Part shown: piece by piece, positions 31,364 to 42,370 of the stretch
How the letters are laid out: each line of letters begins with the position of its first letter
Numbering within the stretch: position 1 is the first letter of the stretch
The notes under the pieces: generated by a model
The model's database searches: none
Seen by the model: the letters and a program-made list of their open reading frames with translations, nothing else
What the model was told of the DNA's origin: nothing
Translations under genes and position numbers: made by a program
Source of the DNA: Agapetus fuscipes
Taxonomy: Eukaryota > Arthropoda > Insecta > Trichoptera > Glossosomatidae
DNA length: 64,000 bases
Reading direction: 5' to 3'
NCBI GenBank assembly: GCA_951799405.1
Contig: OX637352.1
Coordinates: 15,634,820 to 15,698,819 of the forward strand

Positions 31364-31377
31364 CCCCCTCTTTCTTA
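31363..31377 (-). promoter_or_regulatory. Polypurine tract
   Basis: The minus strand reads AAGAAAGAGGGGGG directly before the LTR start TGTAATG. It is the usual plus-strand primer of LTR elements. Confidence 0.8.
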
Positions 31378-32020
31378 CAAAAAAAAGAAAAACCTCAACT
31401 AGAAAGGTTACAACGAGTTAAGCTCTTATTCTAGATGGGGGACTGTTTTTTAAATTAAGTCCGTAGTCTCCCTCTATAATCTAGATTCTTACATACTTAA
31501 TTCTAGGTTAACAAAAGAGTTGGCATTGTTCAGCCAAGACACATAGGTTGGATACAAACAGATATGCATCTTGGAAGTCAAAGAGACCTCTGGCATTACA
31601 AATACAAAAATTTTGAGTTACAACACAAATTTCTTAACAAACTACATACATTATGGAAAATAGGAGAAGGAAGAAGGAAGGTGTTACGGTTAGCTCTTGG
31701 GTCAGAGTGAAAACTCAAGAAGGAGAATGGGCGCCAGCAAATTTATTATTCGTGAAACTTGCAAAAACTATCCGAACGTAACCAAAGAGAGGATACTCCG
31801 AAATTATACATCTATTTTGGTTTGAGTATGGCTGTCCAAGGGCATCAGCCATACTCGTACCTTAAACTACTTCACACATAAAGGAAAATGCGTTAACCAG
31901 GAGGTTAGCTACGGGTCGTGGAAAACTTTACTATTTCTTTGTCCCATAGCGTCTGCAATATCCACATGTACAACATGACATCGGAGTCTGTCGATCTCAC
32001 ACATTATTATTATTTTACTT

Positions 32021-32200
32021 TTCCTCGTCCAGGCGCTCAACCCACGCGTAATTATCTGGCCGCAACCAATCGCGTAAATGGAGCACTCTTTGGGACAGGA
32101 TAAAAATCTTTTCTTTACTCTTCCTCGTCCAGGTGCTCAACCCACGCGTAATTATCTGGCCGCAACCAATCGCGTAAATGGAGCACTCTTCGGGACAGGA
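32021..32200. repeat. Tandem duplication, 100-bp period
   Basis: A block beginning TTCCTCGTCCAGG and including CACGCGTAATTATCTGGCCG occurs at 32021-32100 and again at 32121-32200 with a few differences, inside the LTR element. Confidence 0.85.
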
Positions 32201-33720
32201 CAAATATTTTTCCAACAATATTCAATTTCCTACGATTATGGCTACAACCATGATCACTAGGATGTCTTACTTAACTATAGGCTAAGGCTCGAGGAGGATC
32301 CCGCAGTGATATAGACACGGCTATTTCTGCCTTGGTGGAGCCACAAATGTATATACCGAAACCGAGTGAGACTACGCCAAGTACTCGATCATCGGGGCAC
32401 ACATGTTCTTTGTGGGGGAGGTGGATGAGAGTGGAAGTAGCTTACCGAATTCTAGAGGGATACCAAATGACCATTAGCGAGCGAAAAGTTCGTCTTCTCG
32501 ACGCGGAGGGGCATGGATTCTCTATTCATAGGTTTGCCGGGAAGGTGCGCTTGCTAGGGAGGATACGACAAACTTCGTAGACCACAGTCACTACAGGGAG
32601 GGGGTTTTTTTTAATCACGAATTCTTTCATTCTTCATTCTATCTGTGGCTGATCTTGCGTCCAGGGTCAACCTTTCCGTGCATAAGGAGGGGAGTTTGAC
32701 AGGTATCTTATCTTTCAGAGTTCTTTCATTGCATCAGGCACACTGGTACACGGGTTTGGCCGCACCTTGGTCTAGACATCGCGGGAGAGGAATTCTAGGA
32801 GCAGTTACATTCTGGGAAACTTAGGGGAGAGGAAGTGTTGGGAGTCTAATCTGGTAAAGTCCATCTCGAGTTACAGAGCACATTTCAATTAATCACATTT
32901 TACAACATCTTCAATGTGAAAGCGTCCTAAGGCTTCCAAACTTTGTCGGTTCGCTCGTGCATACAGTCCGATATTCTTTCGGAGACCACACATTTCACAA
33001 ATTCTAGGCATAGCTTCACAGCCATGTACCTGGAAACATTGGACTGGATAAAGGAGCGCTTCCACATAACTTGACTTCAGGGACGTGCATTTCCTATAGA
33101 TACATGCGCCTGATAGTTAGTCAATACGTATTACAAAAACATTTAAACTTAATATTTGCATTTATCGCCGATCTTCGATAAAAGTAGCACAAAAAGAAGA
33201 AGAAGAATTCACGTTTACAATTCAAACTCTGATAGCAGTTTACTTTGATAGAAACAAAAATTACATTTACGATCCAAGCTTCTGTAGAAGTGGCACAAAA
33301 AGAAGAAGAATTTACCTTTATAATTCAAACTTTAAAATCGATGGGAGGCATCGTGATCTCTTGAGTCAATTTTAAATGAGCCATTCTAAAGAAATACAAA
33401 ATATATCTATTGTGAAATACATTTGCCTACACCTAATGCACGCGCCTGCTTGACCTACTTTCATCTATGGCTTAGGTTTTTCCCGAGCCTTTCTTGTAGA
33501 CAACGGTGCAACCTTACTATGGACATCTAGATCTGGGACGGGAGTTGTAAGAAGGGAGTTTTCCATTATGCAAAATTAGATAAACCTAATACAGAAATAG
33601 ATGTTCAAAACAAATTACTTTTCCACTTTTAAACAGACAAGCTCACTTATACACTTGTACACACCACATGGGCCCCGCGTTTGGGCGCCAATTATGTAAC
33701 ACTGTTTCTGTTACCTTTCG

Positions 33721-33740
33721 CTGCCCCACGTTGGGCGCCA
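33721..33740 (-). promoter_or_regulatory. tRNA-Lys primer binding site
   Basis: The minus strand reads TGGCGCCCAACGTGGGGC, the classical complement of the 3' end of tRNA-Lys1,2. It lies four bases after the LTR end. A similar LTR-end and primer-like junction (TTGGGCGCCAATTATGTAAC) occurs again 50 bp away at 33681-33700. Confidence 0.85.
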
Positions 33741-33744
33741 ATTA

Positions 33745-34020
33745 TGTAACGCTGTTTCTGTCGTATTTAACACGGAACAGGTAAAATCTATCGAAATTCC
33801 CGGCGATACAATATTTTCTTTTCAACTCCCGCGCCGCCGTGTGTCAACGCTTTTTCGGTCCCGCCATTCTGTCCTACCGACCAGCTGTTGGAGCGTTGGG
33901 GTTGCGCGCGCAGCTTTACCACGTGACAGGCACGCCGAGGAGCGGGGCGAGAGGAAGCACGGGCAGCGGGGCGGGGGGCCACAGACCGCGAGAGTAAACA
34001 AATATAAGTAATCATTACAC
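33745..34020 (-). repeat. 5' LTR of the non-autonomous element
   Basis: About 275 bp, TGTAATG...GTTACA on the minus strand; 255 bp of it are shared with the other LTR. Confidence 0.85.
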
Positions 34021-34345
34021 TCCAGAAAATCACAATCTTGAGCGACTAAAGAGTCTGCGGTGTGACCTACATATCCAGATGATGTATAATTAATCATGCC
34101 ATCAGGGCAACACTAAATTAAAAATTTGATTGTGATGCAGCCTTTATATCAATCGTTTCAATTCTAATTTCAAAGCAGTCAATCACTAAAACCACCATCT
34201 TACATCTTTTTTTGAAAGATAAATGGTGTGTGATTCTGATATTGTTGCACACTGGGCCATTGAATGAATTGCTGGTGTTGGTATTTTTCGGTCGCTGGTT
34301 ATGGACTGTAGAATAAGTATAAAAAACTTGTTTCTTGCTTGACAA
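34021..34345 (-). pseudogene. DDE_4 transposase relic, central part
   Basis: The minus strand reads FKKRCKMVVLVIDCFEIRIE (first catalytic Asp region) and, after frame breaks, INYTSSGYVGHTADSLVAQD (second Asp region). It joins the C-terminal part at 30800-31108 once the LTR element is set aside. Confidence 0.72.
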
Positions 34346-34359
34346 TGTGCGATTTTATT

Positions 34360-34880
34360 GTAGATTTTGTTACAGAGTTTACAAGAATAATGATGACTTT
34401 TATTTAGTCAGAATATGATGCGAGAGAAGAACTTTTGTTATAAACAGTCAGGATATAATGCAAGAGAAGAAAAGAACACACAAATTACGAGAGATCTGGC
34501 TTTTATATTATGCCATTCCGACCTCACTAAATAATGCAACAACACCCTGTCATCTTGACCAACCACAAACGTCAGCCAATAAAACACCTGGACGTCAGAC
34601 CATAAACAATTGATGTTGACTAAACTCACCACATACATTATTCAACTTACCTACCATAATAAATTGCCTATCATTACATATTTAATTCATCTAATATAAA
34701 TTTCCTTACTATTTTATAAACTTATCATAATATCCATTTTTATTATTGAGTTATCTGACTATCACTTAACACTGGCGCTTCTGCTGTGTGCGGGAATTCG
34801 CCATAAAGAAGAAGAAGATTAATTGTCTGACTGTTTGAATCAATCTTATATTTTTCATACATAAAATTCCAAACAGCTGG
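34360..34880 (+). other. Possible solo LTR plus primer-site-like sequence
   Basis: A non-coding AT-rich block ends with ACTATCACTTAACAC followed by TGGCGC (about 34771-34776), a start shared by many Gypsy primer sites. It separates two copies of the same DDE_4 fragment. I could not define its outer boundary, so the LTR call is tentative. Confidence 0.25.
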
Positions 34881-35095
34881 CATGCAAATACGCTTTTCTA
34901 TTGTAATTTCAAAGCAGTCAATCACCAAAACCACTTTGTTTTACATCTTTTTTTTAAAAGATAATGGTGTGTGATTCTGTATTAATTCCTTACTGGGCCA
35001 TTGAATAAATTGCTGACATGCAAACGCCAACTTTGGTACAGTCTTTAAAAATGTGCGACAAATGGAACTTGCTGTCAAGCCAAATTTTGGGCACC
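34880..35095 (-). pseudogene. Second copy of the DDE_4 fragment
   Basis: The minus strand reads KFGLTASSICRTFLKTVPKL, QQFIQWPSKELIQNHTPLSF and VLVIDCFEITIEK. It overlaps in content with 34118-34290 (same words, about 745 bp apart), so this part of the transposase is duplicated. The first part is fused in frame to the end of the viral L relic. Confidence 0.7.
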
Positions 35096-36036
35096 TATGT
35101 ATGGGCACCAAGTATTTGGTACTCATCACCGTCTTAGAGTAGTTTGATCCTGTTAGCTGTCCGATAGTTGTTCGCAGAACAGACCTCTGGTAATCTATAT
35201 CCCAACAGAGGAGGCAGGGCATTTTTGCCATCATGCACAGCTGAGGAATGAGCCCACATCTGTTGATGAGATCAAGTAGAATGTCAAAGCATGTTTTTTG
35301 GATTCCTGATCCCGACACTTCAGATTCTAGGATGTCGCTATATTGAATGATTGTTTTATCGAAGAGAGAGCTATAGAGTATGAAGTACCTTAAAAATGTG
35401 TCTAAGTTTAGGGATCGGGATTTAGTTAAGTTAAACATGCCCAACCCAGTCGTCTCGTAGAACGCTCGGTTTTCGAGGGAGGCGACACGGTCATGGACTC
35501 TGTGGTTGGTAGTCATCACGGTGAACTTTCGTGCTTGGATAATGGAGAGCTCTATACTGCAGTCAAGTGTGTGATCCGTGGTCATCATTTTAGCAACACG
35601 GGAGTGGATATGAATGGGTTGCCCGATCCCCTGTAATTGGACTCCTCGATACGTAGGGGCATTCATAAGAAATTTGTCATCAGGTAAATCATATGTGCAA
35701 TCGGGACAAGAAAAGTGGACATATGTTCGTTTGAGGAGAGTTTTGTGAGCCTCAAAGTGGTGAGCCACCCGGCTGAGTCCATGCAGAAAGACCGATTGAA
35801 AACATATATTACGGTTCTGTGACTGCTTCGCCACAAACGTGGCTGTATCAGAGATTATTTTCAAGCAGGAGAGAAGGTTTATGTTCATATTGAGCTTACC
35901 TCCTTCTCTAAACGCAGGGCTGCAGAGACGGTGTGAAATTGACCCTGAATAGACATGCCTTTGTATCGGAAACAACTCTTCTATTGGTGTGGGCGTTTTC
36001 TCTGTTATAAGTGTTTGAATGAGGGTCTTGAAGCTA
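35096..36036 (-). pseudogene. Endogenous viral element: L polymerase, distal part
   Basis: A minus-strand open frame that resembles the capping (PRNTase) region of L proteins of non-segmented negative-strand RNA viruses, including an HR motif in a SISHRL context followed by a conserved Pro/Gly-containing segment. It is the downstream continuation of 37343-38815, with a mariner in between, and it runs into a DDE_4 fragment at about 35095. Mononegavirus/jingchuvirus L relics are common in insect genomes. The host copy is a fragment only and no complete viral gene is present. Confidence 0.72.
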
Positions 36037-37342
36037 AAGGGTGATTTTTTAAGAGCTTGAGAACTTTTTTTAAAAAAAAAACGCATAAAATTTGCAAAAT
36101 CTCATCGGTTCTTTATTTGAAACGTTAGATTGGTCCATGACATTTACTTTTTGAAGATAATTTCATTTAAATGTTGACCGCGGCTGCGTCTTAGGTGGTC
36201 CATTCGGGAAGTCCAATTTTGGGCAACTTTTTCGAGCATTTCGGCCGGAATAGCCCGAATTTCTTCGGAAATGTTGTCTTCCAAAGCTGGAATAGTTGCT
36301 GGCTTATTTCTGTAGACTTTAGACTTGACGTAGCCCCACAAAAAATAGTCTAAAGGCGTCAAATCGCATGATCTTGGTGGCCAACTTACCGGTCCATTTC
36401 TTGAGATGAATTGTTCTCCGAAGTTTTCCCTCAAAATGGCCATAGAATCGCGAGCTGTGTGGCATGTAGCGCCATCTTGTTGAAACCACATGTCAACCAA
36501 GTTCAGTTCTTCCATTTTTGGCAACAAAAAGTTTGTTAGCATCGAACGATAGCGATCGCCATTCACCGTAACGTTGCGTCCAACAGCATCTTTGAAAAAA
36601 TACGGTCCAATGATTCCACCAGCGTACAAACCACACCAAACAGTGCATTTTTCGGGATGCATGGGCAGTTCTTGAACGGCTTCTGGTTGCTCTTCACCCC
36701 AAATGCGGCAATTTTGCTTATTTACGTAGCCATTCAACCAGAAATGAGCCTCATCGGTGAACAAAATTTGGCGATAAAAAAGCGGATTTTCTGCCAACTT
36801 TTCTAGGGCCCATTCACTGAAAATTCGACGTTGTGGCAGATCGTTCGGCTTCAGTTCTTGCACGAGCTGTATTTTATACGGTTTTACACCAAGATCTTTG
36901 CGTAAAATCTTCCATGTGGTCGAATAACACAAACCCAATTGCTGCGAACGGCGACGAATCGACATTTCACGGTCTTCAGCAACACTCTCAGAAACAGACA
37001 CAATATTCTCTTCTGTACGCACTGTACGCATTCGTGTGGTTGGTGTAATGTCCAATAAAGTAAACTGAGTGCGAAACTTGGTCACAATCGCATTAATTGT
37101 TTGCTCACTTGGTCGATTATGTAGACCATAAATCGGACGTAAAGCGCGAAACACATTTCGAACCGAACACTGATTTTGGTAATAAAATTCAATGATTTGC
37201 AAGCGTTGCTCGTTAGTAAGTCTATTCATGATGAAATGTCAAAGCATACTGAGCATCTTTCTCTTTGACACCATGTCTGAAATCCCGCGTGATCTGTCAA
37301 ATACTAATGCATGAAAATCCTAACCTCAAAAAAATCACCCTA
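36037..37342 (-). mobile_element. DD41D mariner-like transposon
   Basis: 1306 bp flanked by TA (36035-36036 and 37343-37344), with inverted ends AGGGTGATTTTTT (the outermost base differs). It encodes one full-length transposase with no intron. TA duplication and a single DDD gene are the Tc1/mariner plan. It lies within the viral L relic, whose two sides stay in the same reading frame when the element and one TA are ignored. Confidence 0.93.
36144..37229 (-). CDS. Mariner transposase, DD41D type, apparently intact
   Basis: 361 codons with no internal stop; ATG at 37227-37229. Residues 1-60 form the first HTH (LTNEQRLQIIEFYYQNQCSV) and residues about 85-115 the second (SIRRRSQQLGLCYSTTWKIL). 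The catalytic Asps are D159 (ILFTDEAHF), D252 (WFQQDGATCHT) and D294 (TPLDYFLWGY). By my count 41 residues separate the last two, which fits the DD41D (rosa-like) group and not mariner DD34D or Tc1 DD34E. The C-terminus (NEIIFKK) lies about 100 bp from the element end, leaving no room for other genes. It would cut and paste the element at TA sites in the nucleus. Intact triad and frame suggest recent activity. Confidence 0.93.
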   Translation of the reverse strand: MNRLTNEQRLQIIEFYYQNQCSVRNVFRALRPIYGLHNRPSEQTINAIVTKFRTQFTLLDITPTTRMRTVRTEENIVSVSESVAEDREMSIRRRSQQLGLCYSTTWKILRKDLGVKPYKIQLVQELKPNDLPQRRIFSEWALEKLAENPLFYRQILFTDEAHFWLNGYVNKQNCRIWGEEQPEAVQELPMHPEKCTVWCGLYAGGIIGPYFFKDAVGRNVTVNGDRYRSMLTNFLLPKMEELNLVDMWFQQDGATCHTARDSMAILRENFGEQFISRNGPVSWPPRSCDLTPLDYFLWGYVKSKVYRNKPATIPALEDNISEEIRAIPAEMLEKVAQNWTSRMDHLRRSRGQHLNEIIFKK

Positions 37343-38815
37343 TAGATCCCCCCTCTGCCCAGCTGAGTATTTCCAGAAGCTTCTTTACTGCGCTAACAGA
37401 TTGGTGTTGTTCAATTGCTTGAAAGGGTGCTCTTCTTGCCCTCAGCTTATTCTCTGAACCTATGTAGGGTGTATAGGGCCCTCTAAAGAATTCAGGTGAT
37501 AGTGTGAGATTATCTACTGAGTTTATGAGTATCCACTTTCCATCAAACCCAGGAAGTGGGGTGCCATGAGTCACCGTGCACTGCTCCTGCTGGCATGGCA
37601 TAGTCATACCCTGAACATCGATTCCCCAGTACGAATTCCGGAGATGCTGAGCCAATCGAGTAGTGCACAAGATTGTGTCTAGTAGCCCTTTTAGCGGTAT
37701 GCCCCCATAGTTGCTCTTCAGGTATCCGTCAAATTCTCTCGCATCTAAGAACCTCCTCAATGGGGTCTCGGTACCAGCCCACGAGCCTCTTGATTGGCTT
37801 TGAATGGACCTTGCATTAGTAAAACGCCCCAGGGTCGACTCTCGCTGGCCCAGGTTGGATAATGTGTACACTTCGTTAGCAATTCTAGCATTGAACGGTT
37901 TTGCGCTTATTAGGTCTGCGACCAGCTCAGATTGGTGCATCTTTACCTCCTGAGTGAATAATGACTTGAGCCTAAGGTTGTTTACCTTTCCCGTCAAGCA
38001 CTCCTCTACTATATTGCGTATGATGTTCTCAGGTTGGGCAGGTACTCTCAAGGGGAGTGACTGGGGGTCTTTAATCAAGAAGAGGTAATCAACTTTCCCT
38101 ATGGCTATAGTCGCAGTTTTAAAGAACCTCTCAACCATCTGACTATCACCTAATCTAAGAACTGTCCTAGCAAGGTGCAGGTTTGTTGTCAGGAGATCTT
38201 GAACAGACCGCGTGCAGAACTGTGAGTACAGGGACACAGGGAATCCCCCCAGAGTTCGTGTGACGAGGAGCCTCTCCGCCATGAAACTAGCTGAGTGCCC
38301 CTTAGACGATTTCGGGAACTCCCGGGCAAGAAGATGAGAAGCCTCCAAGCACGCAAGAGCATACACAACCCCTGGACAGGTCTCTTCTGCCGCGGCAGAT
38401 GCAGCGGTAGAGAAAATTCCTGAGATGTCCCCATTTACAGTCGGTATCACCTTGTTGGCTTCGCTGGTAAGTCTGGCTACGCGTCTAATTGTACCTCTTA
38501 TTTGAGCTCCTCGGAGGTAGAAGGACCGAGAGTATTCAAACAGATGGTAGGACCACCATGTTTCCTCCTCTTTGATTGTTATGCCCACTTGCCTGCTAAT
38601 TTGATGTATGGCCTGGATGAACCGATTAACGTGATCACTGGGACTTTGCAAGCCTCTTTTCTTGGGGAACCTCACAAGGACTACTTGATTATCGCCTTGT
38701 CCAATTAATGTAGCTGATGTCCCACTTCTGTAGGCAGCGAGGGAGATTATTACCATTGTGGCAAGAGTCCAGCCCTTCTGCCGCATTCCGTCAAACCATC
38801 CATATGTGCCTAGGA
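37343..38815 (-). pseudogene. Endogenous viral element: L polymerase, catalytic and capping part
   Basis: A long uninterrupted minus-strand frame (483 codons in 37335-38786, extending open to about 38815). It contains the RdRp motif C signature GDNQ (IGQGDNQVV) and a preceding RQKGW segment, then a long conserved region, and near its end a GPYTPYIGS segment like that of the PRNTase domain. These are hallmarks of L proteins of Mononegavirales/Jingchuvirales. It starts abruptly next to a hAT fragment, so the N-terminal half of L was never inserted or has been lost. That the frame is still open suggests a recent insertion or constraint. It is a relic, not a viral gene copy. Confidence 0.82.
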
Positions 38816-38817
38816 AT

Positions 38818-39330
38818 TCTTATGTTTATAAAAAAGTTTGTAATTGTTTGATTAATAGATGCACCTCGTTCCATTATCAAATTAAGCTGATGTGCGTAAC
38901 AGTGTACAAAGTGCGCGTAAGGGTATTCCTGGTAATGATAGCCTGGACACCTCCAATTCTACCGCTCATTACAGAAGCTCCGTCGTAGCTTTGCCCAATC
39001 AGTTCCGTGAGTAAAGCGGTTTGCACAATTATTTTTCTACCATTCGAATTTCGATTGGTTAAGGCATTATTTATGGGGATGTGGAAAGGTCTTTCGTAAT
39101 CTGTACTTCGGGTCTTCCACCCATATCGGGAATTCCCGATATTGAGGTGCACCAGGAACAGGTTATGGAGTAGATATTTCCACAAATATTGTTTTGCCAG
39201 GTTTTCTTTATTTTGGCATCTGTCTCGGGTCTACTTGGCCGGACTTGCTGAGCATCAGACGGTGCCATGGTATTGCGAATTTTGGTAGAATGATGAGGTA
39301 AATTAGAAGCTGTTATCTCTAACAAAAGCA
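38818..39330 (-). pseudogene. hAT transposase-like fragment
   Basis: The minus strand reads LIGQSYDGASVMSGRIGGVQ, then in another frame VHCYAHQLNLIMERGAS. Both are signatures of hAT transposases of the ZMYM/DUF4371-containing type. The frame shifts between them and no ends are visible. The viral L relic joins it directly at about 38817. Confidence 0.75.
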
Positions 39331-39334
39331 GCTT

Positions 39335-40575
39335 GGAATAGAGTATGGAGTAGGCGCGCGTTAAGTTTTGGTAACGGGAATGCTGAAATATCCGACCCAG
39401 TGGGGTAACACTTAGTCGAAGCTGGTGACAAGACTTCCTTTCCTTTTGCCAGGAATTAGCGTGCTAAAGTCCTGTGACGATTCTTTGGTAGAAGAGAGAG
39501 AGCGTCAAGCTTGTAAACCGATCGGTTAATCTCACTTCGGGGTCGCAAGTCCCCGACTTCTCCATTGGAGCTAGCAGGCAGATTTTCTACTTAGAGGTGG
39601 GATTTTAATTAAAATAATTATGGGGTGGGTGGAGGTAGATTTTTCGTATTATTATAAATATTTTATACGTAATATATTTAGACGCAATGTAATTTATTCA
39701 TATTGTTATTATAATGTTATTTTGTAAATTTATGTAATCTGTCAAATAAAAAGACTAACAAAAATTAACACATCAAGTAACTTTTCGCGATCTACGTCCC
39801 CCCTTTTTCCTTGTTCCCTATTTTGTATACGCCCTTGAATACGTTGACTGCCGTGTCTTTTTCTATACGCCGTGACCTTGCCAGGGCGGGTTCTAGTAAA
39901 TTTCACAGAAAACAAAATCCCATTAAAAATGAAAGTCACTTGTTTTAAAATCGGATTTAATATCATGTAGTCATTTTACAATACACGTAACGTAAATCTC
40001 GTAAGCTTTTAATTATAATTTTGAATTTACAATTTAGTTAGAAAATGCGTATGTTCCACACCAAACGATAACGAATTTGGGTTTGCCACTAAAGTAGATT
40101 TTGAAACGGTAAAACAAAAAATTTACACAACGTTCCGTTTCATTATCTTCCACACGACGAGGAGTCCTAACCTTAGCTAGACGATCACACAATTGGCCAA
40201 AACTACGATCCTCAGAGGAGGCAACGAGGGAACTTTCTGCACCCACAAGATCTCTGATCTTTCCTCATCAACCAGGAGTTCATCATTCACCAGGAATCTT
40301 CAACAATCTCTCTGAGAGGGAAGATCTCACCAATTGGAATCATCTGGAGGACCTTGGATGCAGGAGCACGGCTTTTGGCTCGCCTGTACCATAATACCTT
40401 TTCCAGAATACCTTGTCCGGTCTTCTCCCTATTTTTATTTCGCCAGGGGGGGGAACATTACAATAGATGGCAATGTTTTCATATTAAACATGTCAAATAT
40501 TTGACAACAGTGGATAACGAAAGATTCATGTGAGACACCATACACAAACTCATGCGAAAAAGGTAATATTCAGCA
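39335..40575. other. Unassigned stretch
   Basis: Includes AT-rich DNA and a GC-richer piece (40035-40440) without a frame that I recognise. A poly-G-like GGGGGGGG run lies near 40447. Confidence 0.35.
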
Positions 40576-40581
40576 ACTGAC

Positions 40582-40791
40582 CTTCATTCTCTCAGCCAAG
40601 TATGAGGACCTAAGTCCCTTTATTTTTTTCTGCACAAGCTGCCAGGAGCATCCTTCCTGGAGCTTATTTATTTCATCCGATATATTTTTTAATGCCTCCT
40701 GTTTTAATAATTTGTTGTAATGAATGCTTCGGGGGTTGTACAAAAGTTCGTGTTTCTCTAGCTCTTCTATAAGTTTTGTTGTTGTGATAAC
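40582..40791 (-). pseudogene. MADF domain exon
   Basis: The minus strand encodes KLIEELEKHELLYNPRSIHY, then KLLKQEALKNISDEI and QKKIKGLRSSYLAERMK. This is the helical pattern of the MADF DNA-binding domain. It ends at a GT donor (AAG|GTCAGT). MADF proteins can be host regulators or the partner protein of Harbinger transposons. There is no ATG in frame at the start, so it is partial. Confidence 0.6.
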
Positions 40792-40799
40792 AGTTCACA

Positions 40800-41255
40800 A
40801 ATATTTTGAGTCTATTTTGAGGATTGATTCAAACACAGATTCTAACGGCTAAAAGCATTCAAGCTTTCAAGTTTTATCTCCGCAAGTAGATATTTTTTTA
40901 CAACTTTGTGTCACAAATACCTTTTTTTTATTTCGAAAAAAAAATATTTTATGTAATTACAAACATTTCCATTTTAAATACCTACCCAATAGATAGCTTC
41001 CTACATTTATTTAGGATACGCAAAAAATTATATTTGATCTGTATGATCTTTTTGACCAGCAACAACAGAAATAAATGGAACACTTTTTATCAACGTCTCC
41101 CTTCGCAACAAATATTTTTTGTTCTTACTTCGCAGCTATACAAGCTAATCTTGAAGTCTCCCACCAATTGCATACTTTTGTGTGGCGATTTTGGTAACGT
41201 CTTTTGGATAAATGGGGTATATCGATTATGGAGAAAATTTCTACCATATTGCTAT
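40800..41255. other. Non-coding, nothing recognised
   Basis: AT-rich stretch; the open frames look like chance. Confidence 0.4.
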
Positions 41256-41261
41256 AACCTA

Positions 41262-42035
41262 ATAATAATAAACACAGAATTTATATAGCGCCTTTTATGA
41301 CAATGTGTCACTACAAAGGCGCTTGTCCATATGATTGGACGAAGAGGTGAGTCTTGAGACTTCTTTTAAATTGCGTCTCCAAATCCAGTTCCCTCAGTGT
41401 GTCAGGAAAAGCATTCCAGGTCATTGGAGCGGCTGCCTTGAATGCCCTGTCTCCAAAAACAGTGTGGGGTTTTCTTGCTGGGACTTCCAGGCAGCTGCTT
41501 CTTGATGCAGCTGACCTCAGTGTTTGTCCACGCAAGGTTATAGTTGTTGGAGACACCAGCTCCATCAGGTACCCTGGAGCACTCCCACGTAGTGCTTTAA
41601 AAGTGAGCAGACCAACTTTAAAGGTAATCCTCTCAGGGATTTTCAGCCAATGCAGAGCTTGAAGGTGAGGAGTGATGTGGCAAGACTTTGCAGCGCCATA
41701 TATGAGTCTAGCTGCAGCGATTGAAGCCTTTTGAGCTGATTTTTGGGCTGGCCAGCATAGATCGCATTGCAGTAGTCAAGTTTGGCCACAACAAAGGAAT
41801 TTACAATCGCCTTTGTAGCACTTCTAGGCAGACTTTTAACCACGGTCTTAATTTGCCGGAGAGCAAAGAATCCGGATCTGACAGTGTTTGATAGTTGATT
41901 ATCCAGTGTCAGGTGCTGGTCGATGCAAACTCCAAGAAGTTTAATGCTGGCAGACGGGTTGACATTTACTCCGCAGATTCTGATGGGCGACAGGTCAAGA
42001 AGTTCATTGCGCTTCTTTGTCCACTTCCACCTCTT
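41262..42035 (-). pseudogene. 5'-truncated CR1-like LINE
   Basis: The minus strand reads IKLLGVCIDQHLTLDNQLSN, VVKSLPRSATKAIVNSFVVA, LDYCNAIYAGQPKNQLKRLQ, and finally the CR1-type end RSAASRSSCLEVPARK then FGDRAFKAAAPMTWN. Its 3' end lies at TAATAATAATAA near 41262, a microsatellite tail typical of this group. The 5' part including the RT active site is missing. Confidence 0.8.
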
Positions 42036-42089
42036 CTTTTCTCCACTAATCCTACACTATAAAACATGCTGATACCAAACGGTCATTTA

Positions 42090-42370
42090 TGTTGATTTTG
42101 TTGTCTTCTTCGATAGTTGAAATACAAAAAATTTCGTTACACATATTACATATAAAGTTCAGCGTCTATGACAATCCCGCTTTCTTTTCACCGCAAGGAT
42201 TGTTTAGATTGCAGTCCATTAGTGAGTTGTGTTGCAATATATATTTTAGCTGCGATAGGAAATGCAGCACGTCGACAATTCTTCCTGCCATTGCAAATGC
42301 GTCAGTCTTACTAAAAAGTAAAATATTATTTAGTAAATACCTGTTCATGGCTTAATTCAAAATCCATCTC
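42090..42370 (-). pseudogene. Mutator-like transposase N-terminal fragment
   Basis: The minus strand reads AGRIVDVLHFLSQLKYILQ, MDCNLNN, GEKKAGLS and then, past a stop, TLNFICNMCNEIFCIST. The GR+IVD start, followed by a short Cys, GLxS and CxMC, matches what I recall of the Mutator-like transposase domain in arthropods. Only the first about 90 residues are present. Confidence 0.5.

Larger units (their letters stand above)
31109..34020 (-). mobile_element. Non-autonomous LTR retrotransposon
   Basis: Two 255-bp GC-rich direct repeats (31109-31363 and 33766-34020), identical as far as I can read, enclose about 2.4 kb without gag or pol. On the minus strand the upper repeat is the 5' LTR (starting TGTAATGATTAC and extending to about 33745), followed by a tRNA-Lys primer site. 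A polypurine tract AAGAAAGAGGGGGG abuts the lower repeat. This is the plan of a TRIM/LARD-type element that needs proteins from elsewhere. The lower LTR lacks the last about 21 bp and I find no clear target duplication. It interrupts a DDE_4 transposase relic. Confidence 0.85.

Noticed and set aside
38189..38434. Alternate-frame ORF in the viral L relic
   Set aside because: Overlaps the long conserved L frame and has no motif.
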